Notes: generated from the letters alone by a model not told the origin. 41,448 nucleotides of DNA from Flavobacterium psychraerolatum (GCF_025960985.1 NZ_JAOQMX010000041.1:1-41448); one strand, 5' to 3'. Counted from the stretch's first letter, positions 17,599-27,253 are shown. Numbers and translations are program-made.

Positions 17599-18213
17599 CT
17601 AATTACCGTTTTTGAACATTTCTTGGTTTACCTCGTCAATATAACCTAGTAACTCCTCTTTACCGATACTTTCGGTTGCTGAGGTTACAAAATATTGTGG
17701 CATCTCGGCCCAATTATTAGCAAACATATTCTTTTTGTAAGCGGCAATGTGCGAGTCTATCTTTGTTTTACTAATCTTATCTGCTTTGGTAAAGATGATG
17801 CAAAAAGGAATCTCGCTTTCTCCCATGTACGACATGAATTCAACATCAATAGCTTGTGCTTCATGACGAATGTCAATCAATACAAAGGCGCAAACTAATT
17901 GTTCTCTATTCTCAAAGTAATCGGTAATAAATTGTTGAAAAACCGACTTTGTTTTTTTGGATACTTTAGCATATCCATAACCAGGTAAATCAACCAAGAA
18001 CCAGTTTTTGTTAATTAAAAAGTGGTTGATTAATTGTGTTTTACCAGGTCTTCCAGAGGTTTTGGCTAGTTTTTTTTGGTTAGTAATCATGTTGATTAAT
18101 GATGACTTTCCAACATTGGACCTACCTATAAACGCATATTCTGGCAAAAAATCCTTCGGGCATTTTGCGGCATCAGAATTACTGATTATAAATTCGGCAG
18201 TATTGATTTTCAT
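17599..18213 (-). CDS. engB: Ribosome biogenesis GTPase EngB (YsxC/YihA)
   Basis: 204 residues from the chosen start MKINTAEFIISN. A small GTPase needed for assembly of the large ribosomal subunit. G1 is 'GRSNVGKSS' (30-38), G3 'DLPGYG' (75-80) and G4 'TKAD' (142-145). 'SGRPGKTQLINHF' (53-65) is the switch I region of this family. The open frame offers an ATG seven codons earlier, but MKINTAEF is the family N-terminus. The gene follows the alpha/beta hydrolase by 45 bases on the same strand, so they are probably co-transcribed, and it ends at a bidirectional terminator. Placement upstream of the dcw cluster is common in flavobacteria. Confidence 0.94.
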   Translation of the reverse strand: MKINTAEFIISNSDAAKCPKDFLPEYAFIGRSNVGKSSLINMITNQKKLAKTSGRPGKTQLINHFLINKNWFLVDLPGYGYAKVSKKTKSVFQQFITDYFENREQLVCAFVLIDIRHEAQAIDVEFMSYMGESEIPFCIIFTKADKISKTKIDSHIAAYKKNMFANNWAEMPQYFVTSATESIGKEELLGYIDEVNQEMFKNGN

Positions 18214-18258
18214 ATTTATAAAATTAATGAGCAAAGGTGAAATTTGCTATGGTATTGT

Positions 18259-19023
18259 TTACATATTAGTTTTAGTAAGCCATTCTTCAAGCGCTTGATT
18301 GAATTCCTGAGGATGTTCCATCATAGCAGCATGTCCACATTTATCAATCCAATATAAAGTAGAATTTGGTAGTAACTTTTTAAATTCGGTTGCAACATCT
18401 GGAGGTGTTACTTTGTCATTTTTTCCCCATATAATACACGTTTGCACGTGCATTTTTGGTAAATCTTTAGCCATATTATGACGTATGGCACTTTTGGCAA
18501 TAGTCAAGGTTTTGATTAATTTGATACGGTCATTTACAGTTGCATATACTTCATCAATCAATTCTGGAGTTGCTACTTTTGGATCATAAAATACATCTTC
18601 AGCCTTCTTTTTTATGTATTCGTAATCTCCTCTTTTTGGGTAACTATCTCCCATGGCACTTTCATATAACCCTGAGCTCCCTGTTATAACAAGACCAGCC
18701 ACTTTTTCAGGGTACATTTTGGTGTGGTAAAGCGCAATATGACCACCAAGCGAATTCCCTAGTAATATAACTCGATCAAATCCTTTAAATGTGATAAAAT
18801 CTTTAACGTATTTGGCAAAACTTTTTACATTCGTCTTAAGTAAGCTTTGTGTGTATATAGGTAAGTCTGGAATGACAATTTTATATCCTTTTTCAGAAAA
18901 GTAGCTTGCAACTGCGTCAAAATTGCTTAAACCGCCCATTAGGCCGTGTAAGATTACAATTGGCGTGCCCTCTCCAGCTTCATAGTAGCTGTATCTACCT
19001 TCTTTCTTGTAGTATTTATCCAT
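18259..19023 (-). CDS. Alpha/beta hydrolase
   Basis: 254 residues from the chosen start MDKYYKKEGRYSYY. Canonical alpha/beta-hydrolase fold: oxyanion-hole 'LHGLMGG' (25-31), nucleophile elbow 'GNSLGG' (Ser91), acid Asp203 ('WGKNDKVTP') and His231 ('CGHAAMMEHP'), all correctly placed for an active triad. No signal peptide, so probably cytoplasmic. Substrate unknown; it resembles the MhpC/BioH-like group by motifs only. An ATG 10 codons upstream at 19053 is overrun by a TATATTTG promoter element on the same strand (19058-19051), so the downstream start is preferred. Likely co-transcribed with engB. Confidence 0.88.
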   Translation of the reverse strand: MDKYYKKEGRYSYYEAGEGTPIVILHGLMGGLSNFDAVASYFSEKGYKIVIPDLPIYTQSLLKTNVKSFAKYVKDFITFKGFDRVILLGNSLGGHIALYHTKMYPEKVAGLVITGSSGLYESAMGDSYPKRGDYEYIKKKAEDVFYDPKVATPELIDEVYATVNDRIKLIKTLTIAKSAIRHNMAKDLPKMHVQTCIIWGKNDKVTPPDVATEFKKLLPNSTLYWIDKCGHAAMMEHPQEFNQALEEWLTKTNM

Positions 19024-19050
19024 TTTGTTTAGTCCGGGTTTCAATTTTGA

Positions 19051-19058
19051 CAAATATA
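19051..19058 (-). promoter_or_regulatory. -7 promoter element of the hydrolase-engB operon
   Basis: TATATTTG on the minus strand matches TAnnTTTG and predicts a start near 19045, leaving a leader of about 20 bases to ATG 19023. Confidence 0.55.
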
Positions 19059-19324
19059 GGGTTTAATAAGCAAAAATGAATTTTTGAATCTATTTTTTGG
19101 TCAGATTATTTTACGAAAGAATTTTACATCGATAAATAGGTTTTCTGATGCTCGATTGCGGTTTTTATAATAATAAATAAAAGCAGATATTGTTAAATTG
19201 TTAGGGATTCTGTAAGGTTGCTTTGTGGCTTATGAATATTCCTACTGAGCTATCTCTAGGAGGTTAATTGACTGATCCTATATAAATTAGGGGCTGGGGG
19301 ATTATTGTGGTTAAACTTATCAAC

Positions 19325-19357
19325 AAAGTGGTAATTTGTGGTAAAATGTGGTAAAAT
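19325..19357 (+). promoter_or_regulatory. MraZ operator: three GTGGTAA boxes at 10-bp spacing
   Basis: GTGGTAA occurs at 19328-19334, 19338-19344 and 19348-19354, exactly one turn apart; the first is preceded by AAA. A looser GTGGTTA lies at 19307-19313. This matches the known layout of MraZ binding repeats upstream of dcw operons (TGGGN with 10-bp period in E. coli, AAAGTGG-type boxes in mycoplasmas). The boxes sit directly upstream of the predicted -7 element, consistent with autoregulation by MraZ. Confidence 0.8.
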
Positions 19358-19363
19358 TTTTTA

Positions 19364-19371
19364 TATTTTTG
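19364..19371 (+). promoter_or_regulatory. -7 promoter element of the dcw operon
   Basis: TATTTTTG matches TAnnTTTG and lies 27 bases before the mraZ TTG start. The MraZ boxes occupy the -10 to -40 face just upstream. A TTG at 19336-19338 is 25 bases away, a little far for a -33 element. Confidence 0.55.
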
Positions 19372-19398
19372 CTTAAATCAATTAGATAAAAAGAAAGT

Positions 19399-19872
19399 TT
19401 GAATACAATCGTTGGGACATATGAGTGCAAAGTTGATGCTAAAGGGAGGGTAATGTTACCTGCGCCCTTGAAAAAGCAGTTAACTGCCTCACTTCAAGAC
19501 GGTTTTGTTTTGAAGCGTTCTGTGTTTCAATCTTGTTTGGAGTTGTATCCGATGGAAGAATGGAATTTAATGATGGTGAAAATTAACAAGCTTAATCGTT
19601 TTGTTAAAAAAAACAATGACTTCATCAGACGTTTTACGGCAGGTGTGAAGATCGTTGAGATTGATTCTTTGGGGAGATTGTTAGTTCCTAAAGATTTGGT
19701 TGGTTTTGCGAATATTGCTAAAGATGTTGTTTTTTCATCTGCAGTTAATATTGTAGAAATTTGGGATAAAGATTTATACGAGCAATCGATAAACGGAGAC
19801 GATATTGACTTTGCTGATTTGGCAGAAGATGTAATGGGAAATTTAAATGACAACGACAATGGAATATCATAA
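19399..19872 (+). CDS. mraZ: Transcriptional regulator MraZ
   Basis: 157 residues, TTG start (MNTIVGTYECKVDAKGRV). Two AbrB-like swapped-hairpin DNA-binding halves are visible: 'DAKGRVMLPAPLKK' (13-26) and 'DSLGRLLVPKDL' (89-100), with the DxxGR signature in each. MraZ forms a ring-shaped oligomer that binds tandem boxes upstream of its own operon and represses dcw genes in E. coli. Those boxes are seen here at 19328-19354. The first gene of the dcw cluster, it overlaps rsmH by 26 bases. No ATG is available near the N-terminus, and the start at NTIVGTYECK agrees with the family. Confidence 0.94.
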   Translation: MNTIVGTYECKVDAKGRVMLPAPLKKQLTASLQDGFVLKRSVFQSCLELYPMEEWNLMMVKINKLNRFVKKNNDFIRRFTAGVKIVEIDSLGRLLVPKDLVGFANIAKDVVFSSAVNIVEIWDKDLYEQSINGDDIDFADLAEDVMGNLNDNDNGIS

Positions 19873-20755
19873 TCCAGTTTTACTTCACGAATCTATAGAC
19901 GGTTTGAATATTAAACCAGATGGGGTTTATGTAGATGTGACTTTTGGAGGTGGAGGTCATTCAAGAGAAATTTTGAACAGGCTAGGGCCAAACGGAAAAT
20001 TATTTGCTTTTGATCAAGACGAAGATGCATTAGCGAATGCAATAGACGATAGTCGTTTTGTTTTGATTAATGAAAATTTCCGTTTTATAAAACGGTTTTT
20101 GCGTTTTTATGGAGCAAAAGAAATAGATGGGATACTAGGTGATCTAGGCGTTTCTTCGCATCAATTTGATGTACCCGAAAGAGGGTTTTCTACTCGTTTT
20201 GATGCAGATCTAGATATGAGAATGAGTCAGAAAAATGATTTGAGTGCCTACAAGGTAGTCAACGAGTATGATGACGCAAATCTAAAAAGAGTATTCTATG
20301 ATTATGGTGAATTGAAAAACGCACCTGCTTTGTCAAGAGCAATTATTGAGGCTAGAGAGCATCACCCTATAAGAACAACAGACGAACTAAAAGAGATTTT
20401 AGCTAAATTTTTGCCAGAAAGAGTTCGTAACAAAATTTTGGCACAAATCTATCAAGCGATTCGTATTGAAGTGAATCAAGAAATGGATGTTTTGAAAGAG
20501 TTCCTGGAGCAATCTTTAGAAATACTAAAACCAGAAGGAAGATTGAGTATTATTTCATATCACTCTTTGGAAGATCGACTGGTAAAACGTTTTATGAAAA
20601 ACGGAATGTTTGAAGGAGAGCCTGAAAAGGACTTTTTTGGTAATTTTTCGGTTCCTTTTAAAACAGTAGGTAAACTAATTATTCCCAATGCCGCTGAAAT
20701 AAAAATAAATAATAGAGCTCGTTCAGCTAAGCTTAGAATTGCTGAGAAAAAATAA
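19847..20755 (+). CDS. rsmH: 16S rRNA (cytosine1402-N4)-methyltransferase RsmH
   Basis: 302 residues. A SAM-dependent methyltransferase acting on C1402 of 16S rRNA near the P site. SAM-binding 'VDVTFGGGGHS' at 29-39, 'FAFDQDEDA' near 55, 'GILGDLGVSSHQFD' near 100-113, 'RIEVNQEMDVLKEFL' near 205-220 and 'SYHSLEDRLVKRF' near 240, all typical MraW/RsmH motifs. Starts 26 bases inside mraZ; an alternative ATG at 19859 (MEYHNPVLLHES) fits the family equally well. FtsL follows after 8 bases. Confidence 0.95.
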   Translation: MTTTMEYHNPVLLHESIDGLNIKPDGVYVDVTFGGGGHSREILNRLGPNGKLFAFDQDEDALANAIDDSRFVLINENFRFIKRFLRFYGAKEIDGILGDLGVSSHQFDVPERGFSTRFDADLDMRMSQKNDLSAYKVVNEYDDANLKRVFYDYGELKNAPALSRAIIEAREHHPIRTTDELKEILAKFLPERVRNKILAQIYQAIRIEVNQEMDVLKEFLEQSLEILKPEGRLSIISYHSLEDRLVKRFMKNGMFEGEPEKDFFGNFSVPFKTVGKLIIPNAAEIKINNRARSAKLRIAEKK

Positions 20756-20763
20756 TAGTAGAA

Positions 20764-21111
20764 ATGAAAAAAGGAATATACGGTCTGTTAAAAGCTAGAT
20801 TTCTTGTCGATAAAGACGCAATGAAAAATTGGCGTTTTATCGTTTTTATAATCGTGTTAGCAATATTTATGATTGCCAATACACAGCGATTTGAACAGAA
20901 AGTATTTACGATTGCAGCACTTACAAGCGAAGTGAAAGAATTACGTTCCGAATTCGTAGATAGACGTTCTCAATTAATGAAATTAAAAATGGAATCGACG
21001 GTGTCTGAAAAGATGATAGCCAAAGAGATTTACCCTTCAACGGTTCCACCGGTAAAAATTAAGGTTAAGCAAGAAAAAGAAAAAGGTTTTTTTAAAAAAT
21101 TATGGCAATAG
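20764..21111 (+). CDS. ftsL: FtsL-like cell division protein
   Basis: 115 residues. One transmembrane segment (about 22-40, 'WRFIVFIIVLAIFMIAN') after a short basic cytoplasmic tail, then a coiled-coil periplasmic stretch (about 45-85, 'LTSEVKELRSEFVDRRSQLMKLKMES') and a Lys-rich end. This topology and the position between rsmH and ftsI identify the Bacteroidota FtsL-like protein, a partner of FtsQ/FtsB in the divisome. Sequence alone would be weak; context makes it firm. It overlaps ftsI by 10 bases. Confidence 0.88.
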   Translation: MKKGIYGLLKARFLVDKDAMKNWRFIVFIIVLAIFMIANTQRFEQKVFTIAALTSEVKELRSEFVDRRSQLMKLKMESTVSEKMIAKEIYPSTVPPVKIKVKQEKEKGFFKKLWQ

Positions 21112-23105
21112 AGGATAAAAACATATCATATAGAATGTATCTAGTGGCTTTTGTCATCTTTTTGATGGCACTTGGTATTGCTGTGAAATTGACAAATATA
21201 CAATGGGTTGAGGGGGATTATTACAGGCAATTAGCCAAGGAGAGAACCGTTCGAAATTTTGTAATCCCAGCCAATAAAGGGAATATTTATTCGTCTGACG
21301 GGAGTTTATTAGCAACATCGATTCCGAATTACGCCATTCGATTTGATGCAGTTGCGCCAAAAGCAGAAACTTTCGAAAAAAATGTTGGATCACTAGCAGA
21401 TTCTTTGGCTTTAATGTTAGGTAAGCCAAGTAGCTATTATCAAAATGAATTGCGTCGTGCAAGAGCCAATAATAACCGTTATTATTTGATTTCTCGCGAT
21501 TTGAGTTATACAGATTATATCAAAATAAAAGGTTTCCCATTGTTTAAGTTAGGTGCTTACAAAGGTGGAATTATCGTAGAACAAAAAACAGTTAGAGAAC
21601 ATCCAATTGGTAAAATTGCAGAACGTACGATTGGATATGAACGTCAAACGGGTGAAACCTCTTTTGAAGGTAAAGGAATTGAATGGGCCTACCGCGATTA
21701 CTTGAATGGTAAAGATGGGAATATATTAAAACAAAAAATTGCCAAAGGTCAATGGAAGCCTATCCGTGATTTAAATGAAGTAGATCCTCAGGATGGTTAC
21801 GATGTTATTTCGACCATCGATGTTTATATTCAAGATATTGCACATCATGCATTATTGAAGCAATTGCAAGAATTTGAAGCAGATCACGGGTGTGTGGTTG
21901 TAATGGAGACTGAAACTGGAGCCGTAAGAGCAATAGCAAATTTAGGGAGAGCTGCTGATGGGAGTTATTATGAAACGACCAATTATGCAGTAGCTGAATC
22001 TCATGAGCCAGGTTCGACTTTTAAATTGGTCGATATGATGGCTTTGTTGGAGGATAAGGTAGCAGATACAAGTACTGTTTACGATAGTAATGGTGGAGAG
22101 GTAAGGTATTCGGGTAAAGCAGTTAGGGATTCACATAGAGGTGGTTATGGTAAAATTTCGCTAGCCCGAGGTTTTGAGCTTTCTTCTAATACGGTTATGG
22201 TGCAAGCAGTATATAATGCTTATAATGAAAATCCATCTCGTTTTGTGAATCATGTGAATTCGTATGGATTGAACAAGAAATTGAATATGGATTTCAAAGG
22301 AGAAGGAAGACCTTATATTCCACAACCTTCAAATAAAAGATGGTCCAATATATCATTGCCTTGGATGGCTTTTGGTTATGGTGTATCGGTAACTCCAATG
22401 CAAACGCTGGCATTTTATAATGCTGTTGCAAATAATGGTGTGATGGTGAAGCCTTATTTTGTTTCTGAAATTAAAGAATGGAATAAAACAATAAAGAAAG
22501 TTGAGACAGAGGTTTTAAATCCTAAAATTTGTTCACAAGAAACGATACTGAAATTAAAAGCAGTCCTCAAAAACGTAGTTAAAAAAGGAACAGGATCTAA
22601 GTTGTATTCGAAAGATTTTTCTATGGCAGGAAAAACAGGAACTGCTCAAGTTAATTATGGGAAAAATGGTGGTGCGGGCAAGTATTATGCTTCCTCTTTT
22701 GTTGGTTTTTTTCCAGCAGAACATGCAAAGTATTCTTGTATTGTTGTAGTACATAAACCAAGTACAGTAAATAATAATTATTATGGTGCTGATGTGGCAG
22801 GACCTGTCTTTAAACGTATTGCGCAAAAAATTTTTACAGACGTTCCTTCAACTAATGAAATTAAAAATATTAACAAGAAGATAGAGAAGCAAGAGAAAAG
22901 CTATAATGATTACTTTACGAGTGTGCAGAATAAGGATGAGAAAGTGCCAAATGTAAAAGGGATGCCTGGAATGGATGCTATTGCATTGTTAGAGAATCTA
23001 GGTTTGAGAGTGTCTACTAGAGGTATAGGTAAAGTAAAAAGCCAGTCCTTGGAAGTAGGTCAAAATATTATTAAAAATACAGCAATTACGCTCGAACTAT
23101 TATAG
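21102..23105 (+). CDS. ftsI: Septal peptidoglycan transpeptidase FtsI (PBP3) with C-terminal PASTA domain
   Basis: 667 residues. A single N-terminal membrane anchor (about 12-30), a PBP dimerisation domain (about 45-215), then the transpeptidase. Active-site motifs: SxxK at Ser305-Lys308 ('GSTFKL'), SxN at 361-363 ('SSN') and KTGT at 511-514. A PASTA domain occupies about 613-667 ('VPNVKGMPGMDAIALLENLG'). It cross-links septal peptidoglycan together with FtsW. The PASTA domain is usual for Bacteroidota FtsI but absent in E. coli PBP3. Translation is coupled with ftsL (10-base overlap). Confidence 0.95.
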   Translation: MAIEDKNISYRMYLVAFVIFLMALGIAVKLTNIQWVEGDYYRQLAKERTVRNFVIPANKGNIYSSDGSLLATSIPNYAIRFDAVAPKAETFEKNVGSLADSLALMLGKPSSYYQNELRRARANNNRYYLISRDLSYTDYIKIKGFPLFKLGAYKGGIIVEQKTVREHPIGKIAERTIGYERQTGETSFEGKGIEWAYRDYLNGKDGNILKQKIAKGQWKPIRDLNEVDPQDGYDVISTIDVYIQDIAHHALLKQLQEFEADHGCVVVMETETGAVRAIANLGRAADGSYYETTNYAVAESHEPGSTFKLVDMMALLEDKVADTSTVYDSNGGEVRYSGKAVRDSHRGGYGKISLARGFELSSNTVMVQAVYNAYNENPSRFVNHVNSYGLNKKLNMDFKGEGRPYIPQPSNKRWSNISLPWMAFGYGVSVTPMQTLAFYNAVANNGVMVKPYFVSEIKEWNKTIKKVETEVLNPKICSQETILKLKAVLKNVVKKGTGSKLYSKDFSMAGKTGTAQVNYGKNGGAGKYYASSFVGFFPAEHAKYSCIVVVHKPSTVNNNYYGADVAGPVFKRIAQKIFTDVPSTNEIKNINKKIEKQEKSYNDYFTSVQNKDEKVPNVKGMPGMDAIALLENLGLRVSTRGIGKVKSQSLEVGQNIIKNTAITLELL

Positions 23106-23147
23106 TGACTTTCAATCAAATTTGGGTTTAGTGATAAAGGAAACAAA

Positions 23148-24614
23148 ATGGAAAAATTATTAAAAGACATATTGTATAAAGTAGCAATTGAATCCATTAC
23201 AGGTTCAACGGATGTTACGATCAATAAATTGGAATTCGATTCAAGAAAATTGGAAGCTCATGATGTTTTTGTTGCTATTCGTGGTGCTGTTTCAAACGGT
23301 CACGATTTTATACAAAAAGCAATTGATCTTGGTGCTACCGTAGTTGTATGCGATACGTTGCCAACAGTTATGACTGCGGGAATAACGTATGTAAAGGTAA
23401 AAGACACTAATACGGCATTGGCTTTTATGGCAGCAAATTACTTTGAAGATCCTTCAAAAGATTTAAAGCTTGTCGGTATTACTGGTACAAATGGTAAGAC
23501 TACCATTGCGTCTTTATTGTTTCAATTATTTCAAAAAGCAGGATATAAAGTAGGTTTGATTTCGACTGTAAAAATAGTTGTCGATCAAGTCGAATATAAA
23601 GCAACGCATACTACGCCAGATTCTATCACAATCAATCATTATTTGACCGAAATGATAGCAGCGGGAGTAACGCATTGTTTCATGGAGGTGAGTTCTCATG
23701 GGATTCATCAAAAAAGAACAGAGGCTTTACATTTTACGGGTGGAATATTCACCAATCTTTCACACGATCACCTGGACTACCATGCAACGTTCGCAGAATA
23801 TAGAGATGTAAAAAAATCATTCTTTGATAATTTACCTTCAACAGCCTTTTCGATCACCAATTTAGATGATAAAAATGGAGCGGTAATGTTGCAAAATACA
23901 GTGTCAAAAAAATGTACCTACGCTTTAAAATCATATGCCAATTATAGAGCGCAAATTCTAGAAAACCAATTGTCAGGTTTGTTGTTGAAAATCAATGAAA
24001 ATGAAGTTTGGGTAAAATTAATTGGGACTTTCAATGCTTATAATTTGTTGGCTATTTATGCTGCTGGCATTGAGTTAGGGATGGATAGCTTGGAAGCGCT
24101 AAGATTGTTGTCAGATTTAGAAAGTGTTTCAGGGCGTTTTCAATTTATTGTCTCTAGTGATAATATAACTGCAATCGTAGATTACGCACATACGCCAGAC
24201 GCGCTTGATAATGTTTTGAAAACCATCAATGATATTCGTACGAATAACGAACAATTGATTACGGTTGTTGGTTGTGGAGGGAATAGAGATAAAACCAAAA
24301 GACCAATGATGGGGGAAATTGCTTCTGATAAAAGTGATAAAGCCATTTTTACCTCTGATAATCCTCGTAATGAAAATCCGGATGTGATTATCACTGAAAT
24401 GGAAAAAGGGGTTGCACCACATAATTACAAAAAATTATTGACTATTACCGATAGAAAACAAGCTATTAAAACAGCTTGCCAATTGGCACAAGCAAATGAT
24501 ATTATATTGATTGCGGGCAAAGGTCATGAAACTTATCAAGAAATAAATGGTGTTCGCCATGATTTTGATGATATGAAAACAGTAAAAGAAATTTTAGAGC
24601 AATTAGGGAAATAA
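23148..24614 (+). CDS. murE: UDP-MurNAc-L-Ala-D-Glu:meso-DAP ligase MurE
   Basis: 488 residues. ATP-dependent ligase adding the third peptide residue. P-loop 'GTNGKTT' (113-119), substrate region 'THTTPDS' (153-159), carbamylated Lys candidate at 222/223 ('YRDVKKSFF'), 'DYAHTPDAL' (345-353) and the DAP-specifying 'DNPRNE' (404-409). DNPR indicates meso-diaminopimelate, not lysine, matching the Gram-negative wall. Separated from ftsI by 42 bases with no terminator, so same operon. Confidence 0.95.
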   Translation: MEKLLKDILYKVAIESITGSTDVTINKLEFDSRKLEAHDVFVAIRGAVSNGHDFIQKAIDLGATVVVCDTLPTVMTAGITYVKVKDTNTALAFMAANYFEDPSKDLKLVGITGTNGKTTIASLLFQLFQKAGYKVGLISTVKIVVDQVEYKATHTTPDSITINHYLTEMIAAGVTHCFMEVSSHGIHQKRTEALHFTGGIFTNLSHDHLDYHATFAEYRDVKKSFFDNLPSTAFSITNLDDKNGAVMLQNTVSKKCTYALKSYANYRAQILENQLSGLLLKINENEVWVKLIGTFNAYNLLAIYAAGIELGMDSLEALRLLSDLESVSGRFQFIVSSDNITAIVDYAHTPDALDNVLKTINDIRTNNEQLITVVGCGGNRDKTKRPMMGEIASDKSDKAIFTSDNPRNENPDVIITEMEKGVAPHNYKKLLTITDRKQAIKTACQLAQANDIILIAGKGHETYQEINGVRHDFDDMKTVKEILEQLGK

Positions 24615-24647
24615 TTGCAGTATAAATCAACATTCAACCAATAGACT

Positions 24648-25877
24648 ATGTTATACTATTTTTTTGAGTATTTAAATAAAACTTTAGATGTTTCTGGAAC
24701 AGGAGTTTTTCAGTACATCACCTTTCGGTCGGCTTTGGCATTTATTTTATCTCTGCTTTTGTCTACAATTTACGGAAAGAGAATTATTCTTTTTTTACAA
24801 AGACAGCAAGTTGGAGAAACAGTTAGAGAATTAGGGTTAGCTGGTCAAAATGAAAAAGCGGGTACTCCAACTATGGGAGGGCTCATTATTATTTTTGCTA
24901 CTTTGCTTCCTGTTTTCTTGTTTGCAAAATTGCATAACATTTATATCGTTTTGCTTATTGTGACTACATTATGGATGGGGACTATAGGCTTTATTGATGA
25001 TTATATCAAAATTTTCAAAAAAGACAAAGAAGGTTTAAAAGGTATTTTTAAAGTTTTCGGTCAGGTTGGTTTGGGTTTAATTGTGGGTTATGTCCTTTAT
25101 TTTAGCCCGGATGTTGTAGTTCGTACTGACACTAGTAAGAGAGATGTTTTTAAGGTAACTACAGAAAATATAATTTATCAAGCTCCTGTAGAAGAGAAAT
25201 CAACAGCAACGACGATTCCATTCTTTAAAAATAACGAGTTTGATTATGCCGAATTATTAGCCTGGACAGGAGAAGGATATGAACAATGGGCTTGGTTAGT
25301 TTTTATTCCAATAGTGATTTTTATTATTACAGCGGTATCCAATGGGGCTAATTTAACGGATGGAATTGATGGTCTAGCAGCAGGAACCTCTGCGATATCG
25401 GTACTTGCACTAGGTATTTTTACGTTTCTTTCTGGGAATATTATTTTCTCTAATTATTTGAATATAATGTATATCCCTAATTCGGGAGAAATGACAGTTT
25501 TTATATCTGCATTTGTAGGGGCTCTTGTTGGGTTTCTTTGGTATAATTCCTATCCCGCATCTGTTTTTATGGGAGATACAGGAAGTTTAACCATTGGAGG
25601 AATCATAGCAGTATTAGCGATAGCAGTAAGGAAAGAGATGTTGATTCCATTATTATGCGGAATCTTTTTGGTTGAAAATTTTTCTGTGGTAATTCAAGTT
25701 TTTTACTTTAAATACACTAAGAAACGATTTGGAGTTGGACGGAGAATATTTTTAATGTCGCCATTGCATCACCATTATCAAAAAAAGGGCTACCATGAAA
25801 GCAAGATTGTAACTCGATTTTGGATTGTTGCCATCCTATTAGCTATTTTATCTATTGTGACATTAAAACTAAGATAA
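24648..25877 (+). CDS. mraY: Phospho-MurNAc-pentapeptide transferase MraY
   Basis: 409 residues, polytopic inner-membrane enzyme that links phospho-MurNAc-pentapeptide to undecaprenyl phosphate (lipid I). Motifs: 'GTPTMGGL' early, 'GFIDDYIKI' (catalytic Asp pair), '[10 protein letters not shown]' and 'FMGDTGS', and '[11 protein letters not shown]' near the C-terminus, all characteristic. It is longer than the about 360 residues of E. coli, mainly from an inserted region after 'YFSPDVVV' (about 150-205), which is usual in Bacteroidota. The next gene, murD, begins 2 bases after its stop region. Confidence 0.95.
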   Translation: MLYYFFEYLNKTLDVSGTGVFQYITFRSALAFILSLLLSTIYGKRIILFLQRQQVGETVRELGLAGQNEKAGTPTMGGLIIIFATLLPVFLFAKLHNIYIVLLIVTTLWMGTIGFIDDYIKIFKKDKEGLKGIFKVFGQVGLGLIVGYVLYFSPDVVVRTDTSKRDVFKVTTENIIYQAPVEEKSTATTIPFFKNNEFDYAELLAWTGEGYEQWAWLVFIPIVIFIITAVSNGANLTDGIDGLAAGTSAISVLALGIFTFLSGNIIFSNYLNIMYIPNSGEMTVFISAFVGALVGFLWYNSYPASVFMGDTGSLTIGGIIAVLAIAVRKEMLIPLLCGIFLVENFSVVIQVFYFKYTKKRFGVGRRIFLMSPLHHHYQKKGYHESKIVTRFWIVAILLAILSIVTLKLR

Positions 25878-25878
25878 T

Positions 25879-27210
25879 ATGAGATTAGTAGTTTTAGGAG
25901 GAGGAGAAAGTGGAGTTGGTTCAGCCATCTTGGGTAAAAAGAAGGGATATGATGTTTTTGTATCAGATTTTGGAAAAATAAAAGAAAAATATCGAAAAGT
26001 TCTTATAGATAATGAAATAGAATGGGAAGATGAAAAGCATACACAGGATTTAATTCTCAATGCCGATGTAGTCATGAAAAGCCCAGGGATTCCAGATAAA
26101 GCGCCAATAATTAAAAAGCTGCACGAAAAAGGAATTTCAGTAATTTCTGAAATTGAATTTGCGGCTCCCTTTACCAAAGCAATTACGATTGGGATTACCG
26201 GTAGTAACGGAAAGACAACGACCACAATGCTAACGCATCACTTGTTAAAATCGGCAGGATTGAATGTTGGTTTAGGAGGGAATATTGGCAAAAGTTTTGC
26301 CTGGCAAGTAGCCGAAGAAAAATATGATACCTATGTTTTGGAGTTGAGTAGCTTTCAACTAGATGGAATTATAAATTATAGGCCTCATATTGCGATTATT
26401 ACCAATATAAGCCCCGATCATTTAGATCGATACGAATACAAATATGAAAATTATATTGCTTCAAAGTTTAGGATCACTATGAACCAAACAGAAGAAGATT
26501 ATCTAATTTACGATGCAGATGATGAAGCAATAACAAATTGGTTACAGAATAATAAAACAAAAGCAAAACTAATCCCTTTTTCGTTGACACAAACATTCGA
26601 TGACGGGGCCTTTATACAAAACAACAACATGGAAGTAAAAATCAATCAAGACGAGTTTAAAATGGAAACAGAAACAATGGCGCTTGAGGGAAAACATAAT
26701 ATGAAAAATGCTATGGCATCTAGTTCAGTAGCAAGTATATTGCAAATTCGTAAGTCGACAATTCGTGAAAGTATGTCAAACTTTCAAGGGGTTGAACACC
26801 GTTTGGAAAAAGTACTTAAAATTCAAAATGTACAATACATTAATGATTCGAAAGCAACCAACGTCAATGCTGTTTATTTTGCTTTAGATTCTATGAAAAC
26901 GCCAACGGTTTGGATTGTTGGAGGAGTAGATAAAGGGAATGATTATAATGAATTGATGTCATTAGTTCGTGAAAAAGTAAAAGCAATCATTTGTTTAGGT
27001 GTTGACAATAAAAAAATTATTGATGCTTTTGGTAATGTGGTTGACATGATGGTTGAGGTTACAACTATGAATGAAGCCGTTAGGATGGCACAGCGATTAA
27101 CTGAAAAAGGAGATGCTGTATTATTGTCACCTGCTTGTGCTAGTTTTGATTTGTTCGAAAGCTACGAGGATAGGGGAAATCAATTCAAACGTGCCGTTCA
27201 AAATTTATAA
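25879..27210 (+). CDS. murD: UDP-MurNAc-L-alanine:D-glutamate ligase MurD
   Basis: 443 residues. N-terminal Rossmann 'VVLGGGESGVG' (4-14), P-loop 'GSNGKTT' (108-114), 'ELSSFQLD' and 'ISPDHLDRY' in the central domain, 'GVEHRLE' and 'DSKATN' in the C-terminal domain. Adds D-Glu to UDP-MurNAc-L-Ala in the cytoplasm. It begins one base after the mraY stop codon and is closely coupled. Typical length. Confidence 0.95.
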   Translation: MRLVVLGGGESGVGSAILGKKKGYDVFVSDFGKIKEKYRKVLIDNEIEWEDEKHTQDLILNADVVMKSPGIPDKAPIIKKLHEKGISVISEIEFAAPFTKAITIGITGSNGKTTTTMLTHHLLKSAGLNVGLGGNIGKSFAWQVAEEKYDTYVLELSSFQLDGIINYRPHIAIITNISPDHLDRYEYKYENYIASKFRITMNQTEEDYLIYDADDEAITNWLQNNKTKAKLIPFSLTQTFDDGAFIQNNNMEVKINQDEFKMETETMALEGKHNMKNAMASSSVASILQIRKSTIRESMSNFQGVEHRLEKVLKIQNVQYINDSKATNVNAVYFALDSMKTPTVWIVGGVDKGNDYNELMSLVREKVKAIICLGVDNKKIIDAFGNVVDMMVEVTTMNEAVRMAQRLTEKGDAVLLSPACASFDLFESYEDRGNQFKRAVQNL

Positions 27211-27253
27211 AATAAAATAACAAAACAAGTAGCTAAAGATAATACAGTAGAAA

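Larger units (their letters stand above)
19024..19398. other. Divergent intergenic region between the hydrolase and mraZ
   Basis: 375 bases with no convincing gene. It contains the minus-strand hydrolase promoter at its left end, the mraZ promoter and three MraZ-type boxes at its right end. In between (about 19070-19300) is AT-rich DNA in which I see no RNA gene or open frame of note. Confidence 0.7.

Noticed and set aside
19024..19053. Earlier ATG for the alpha/beta hydrolase
   Set aside because: The minus-strand TATATTTG at 19058-19051 overlaps it, so the transcript would begin after that codon.
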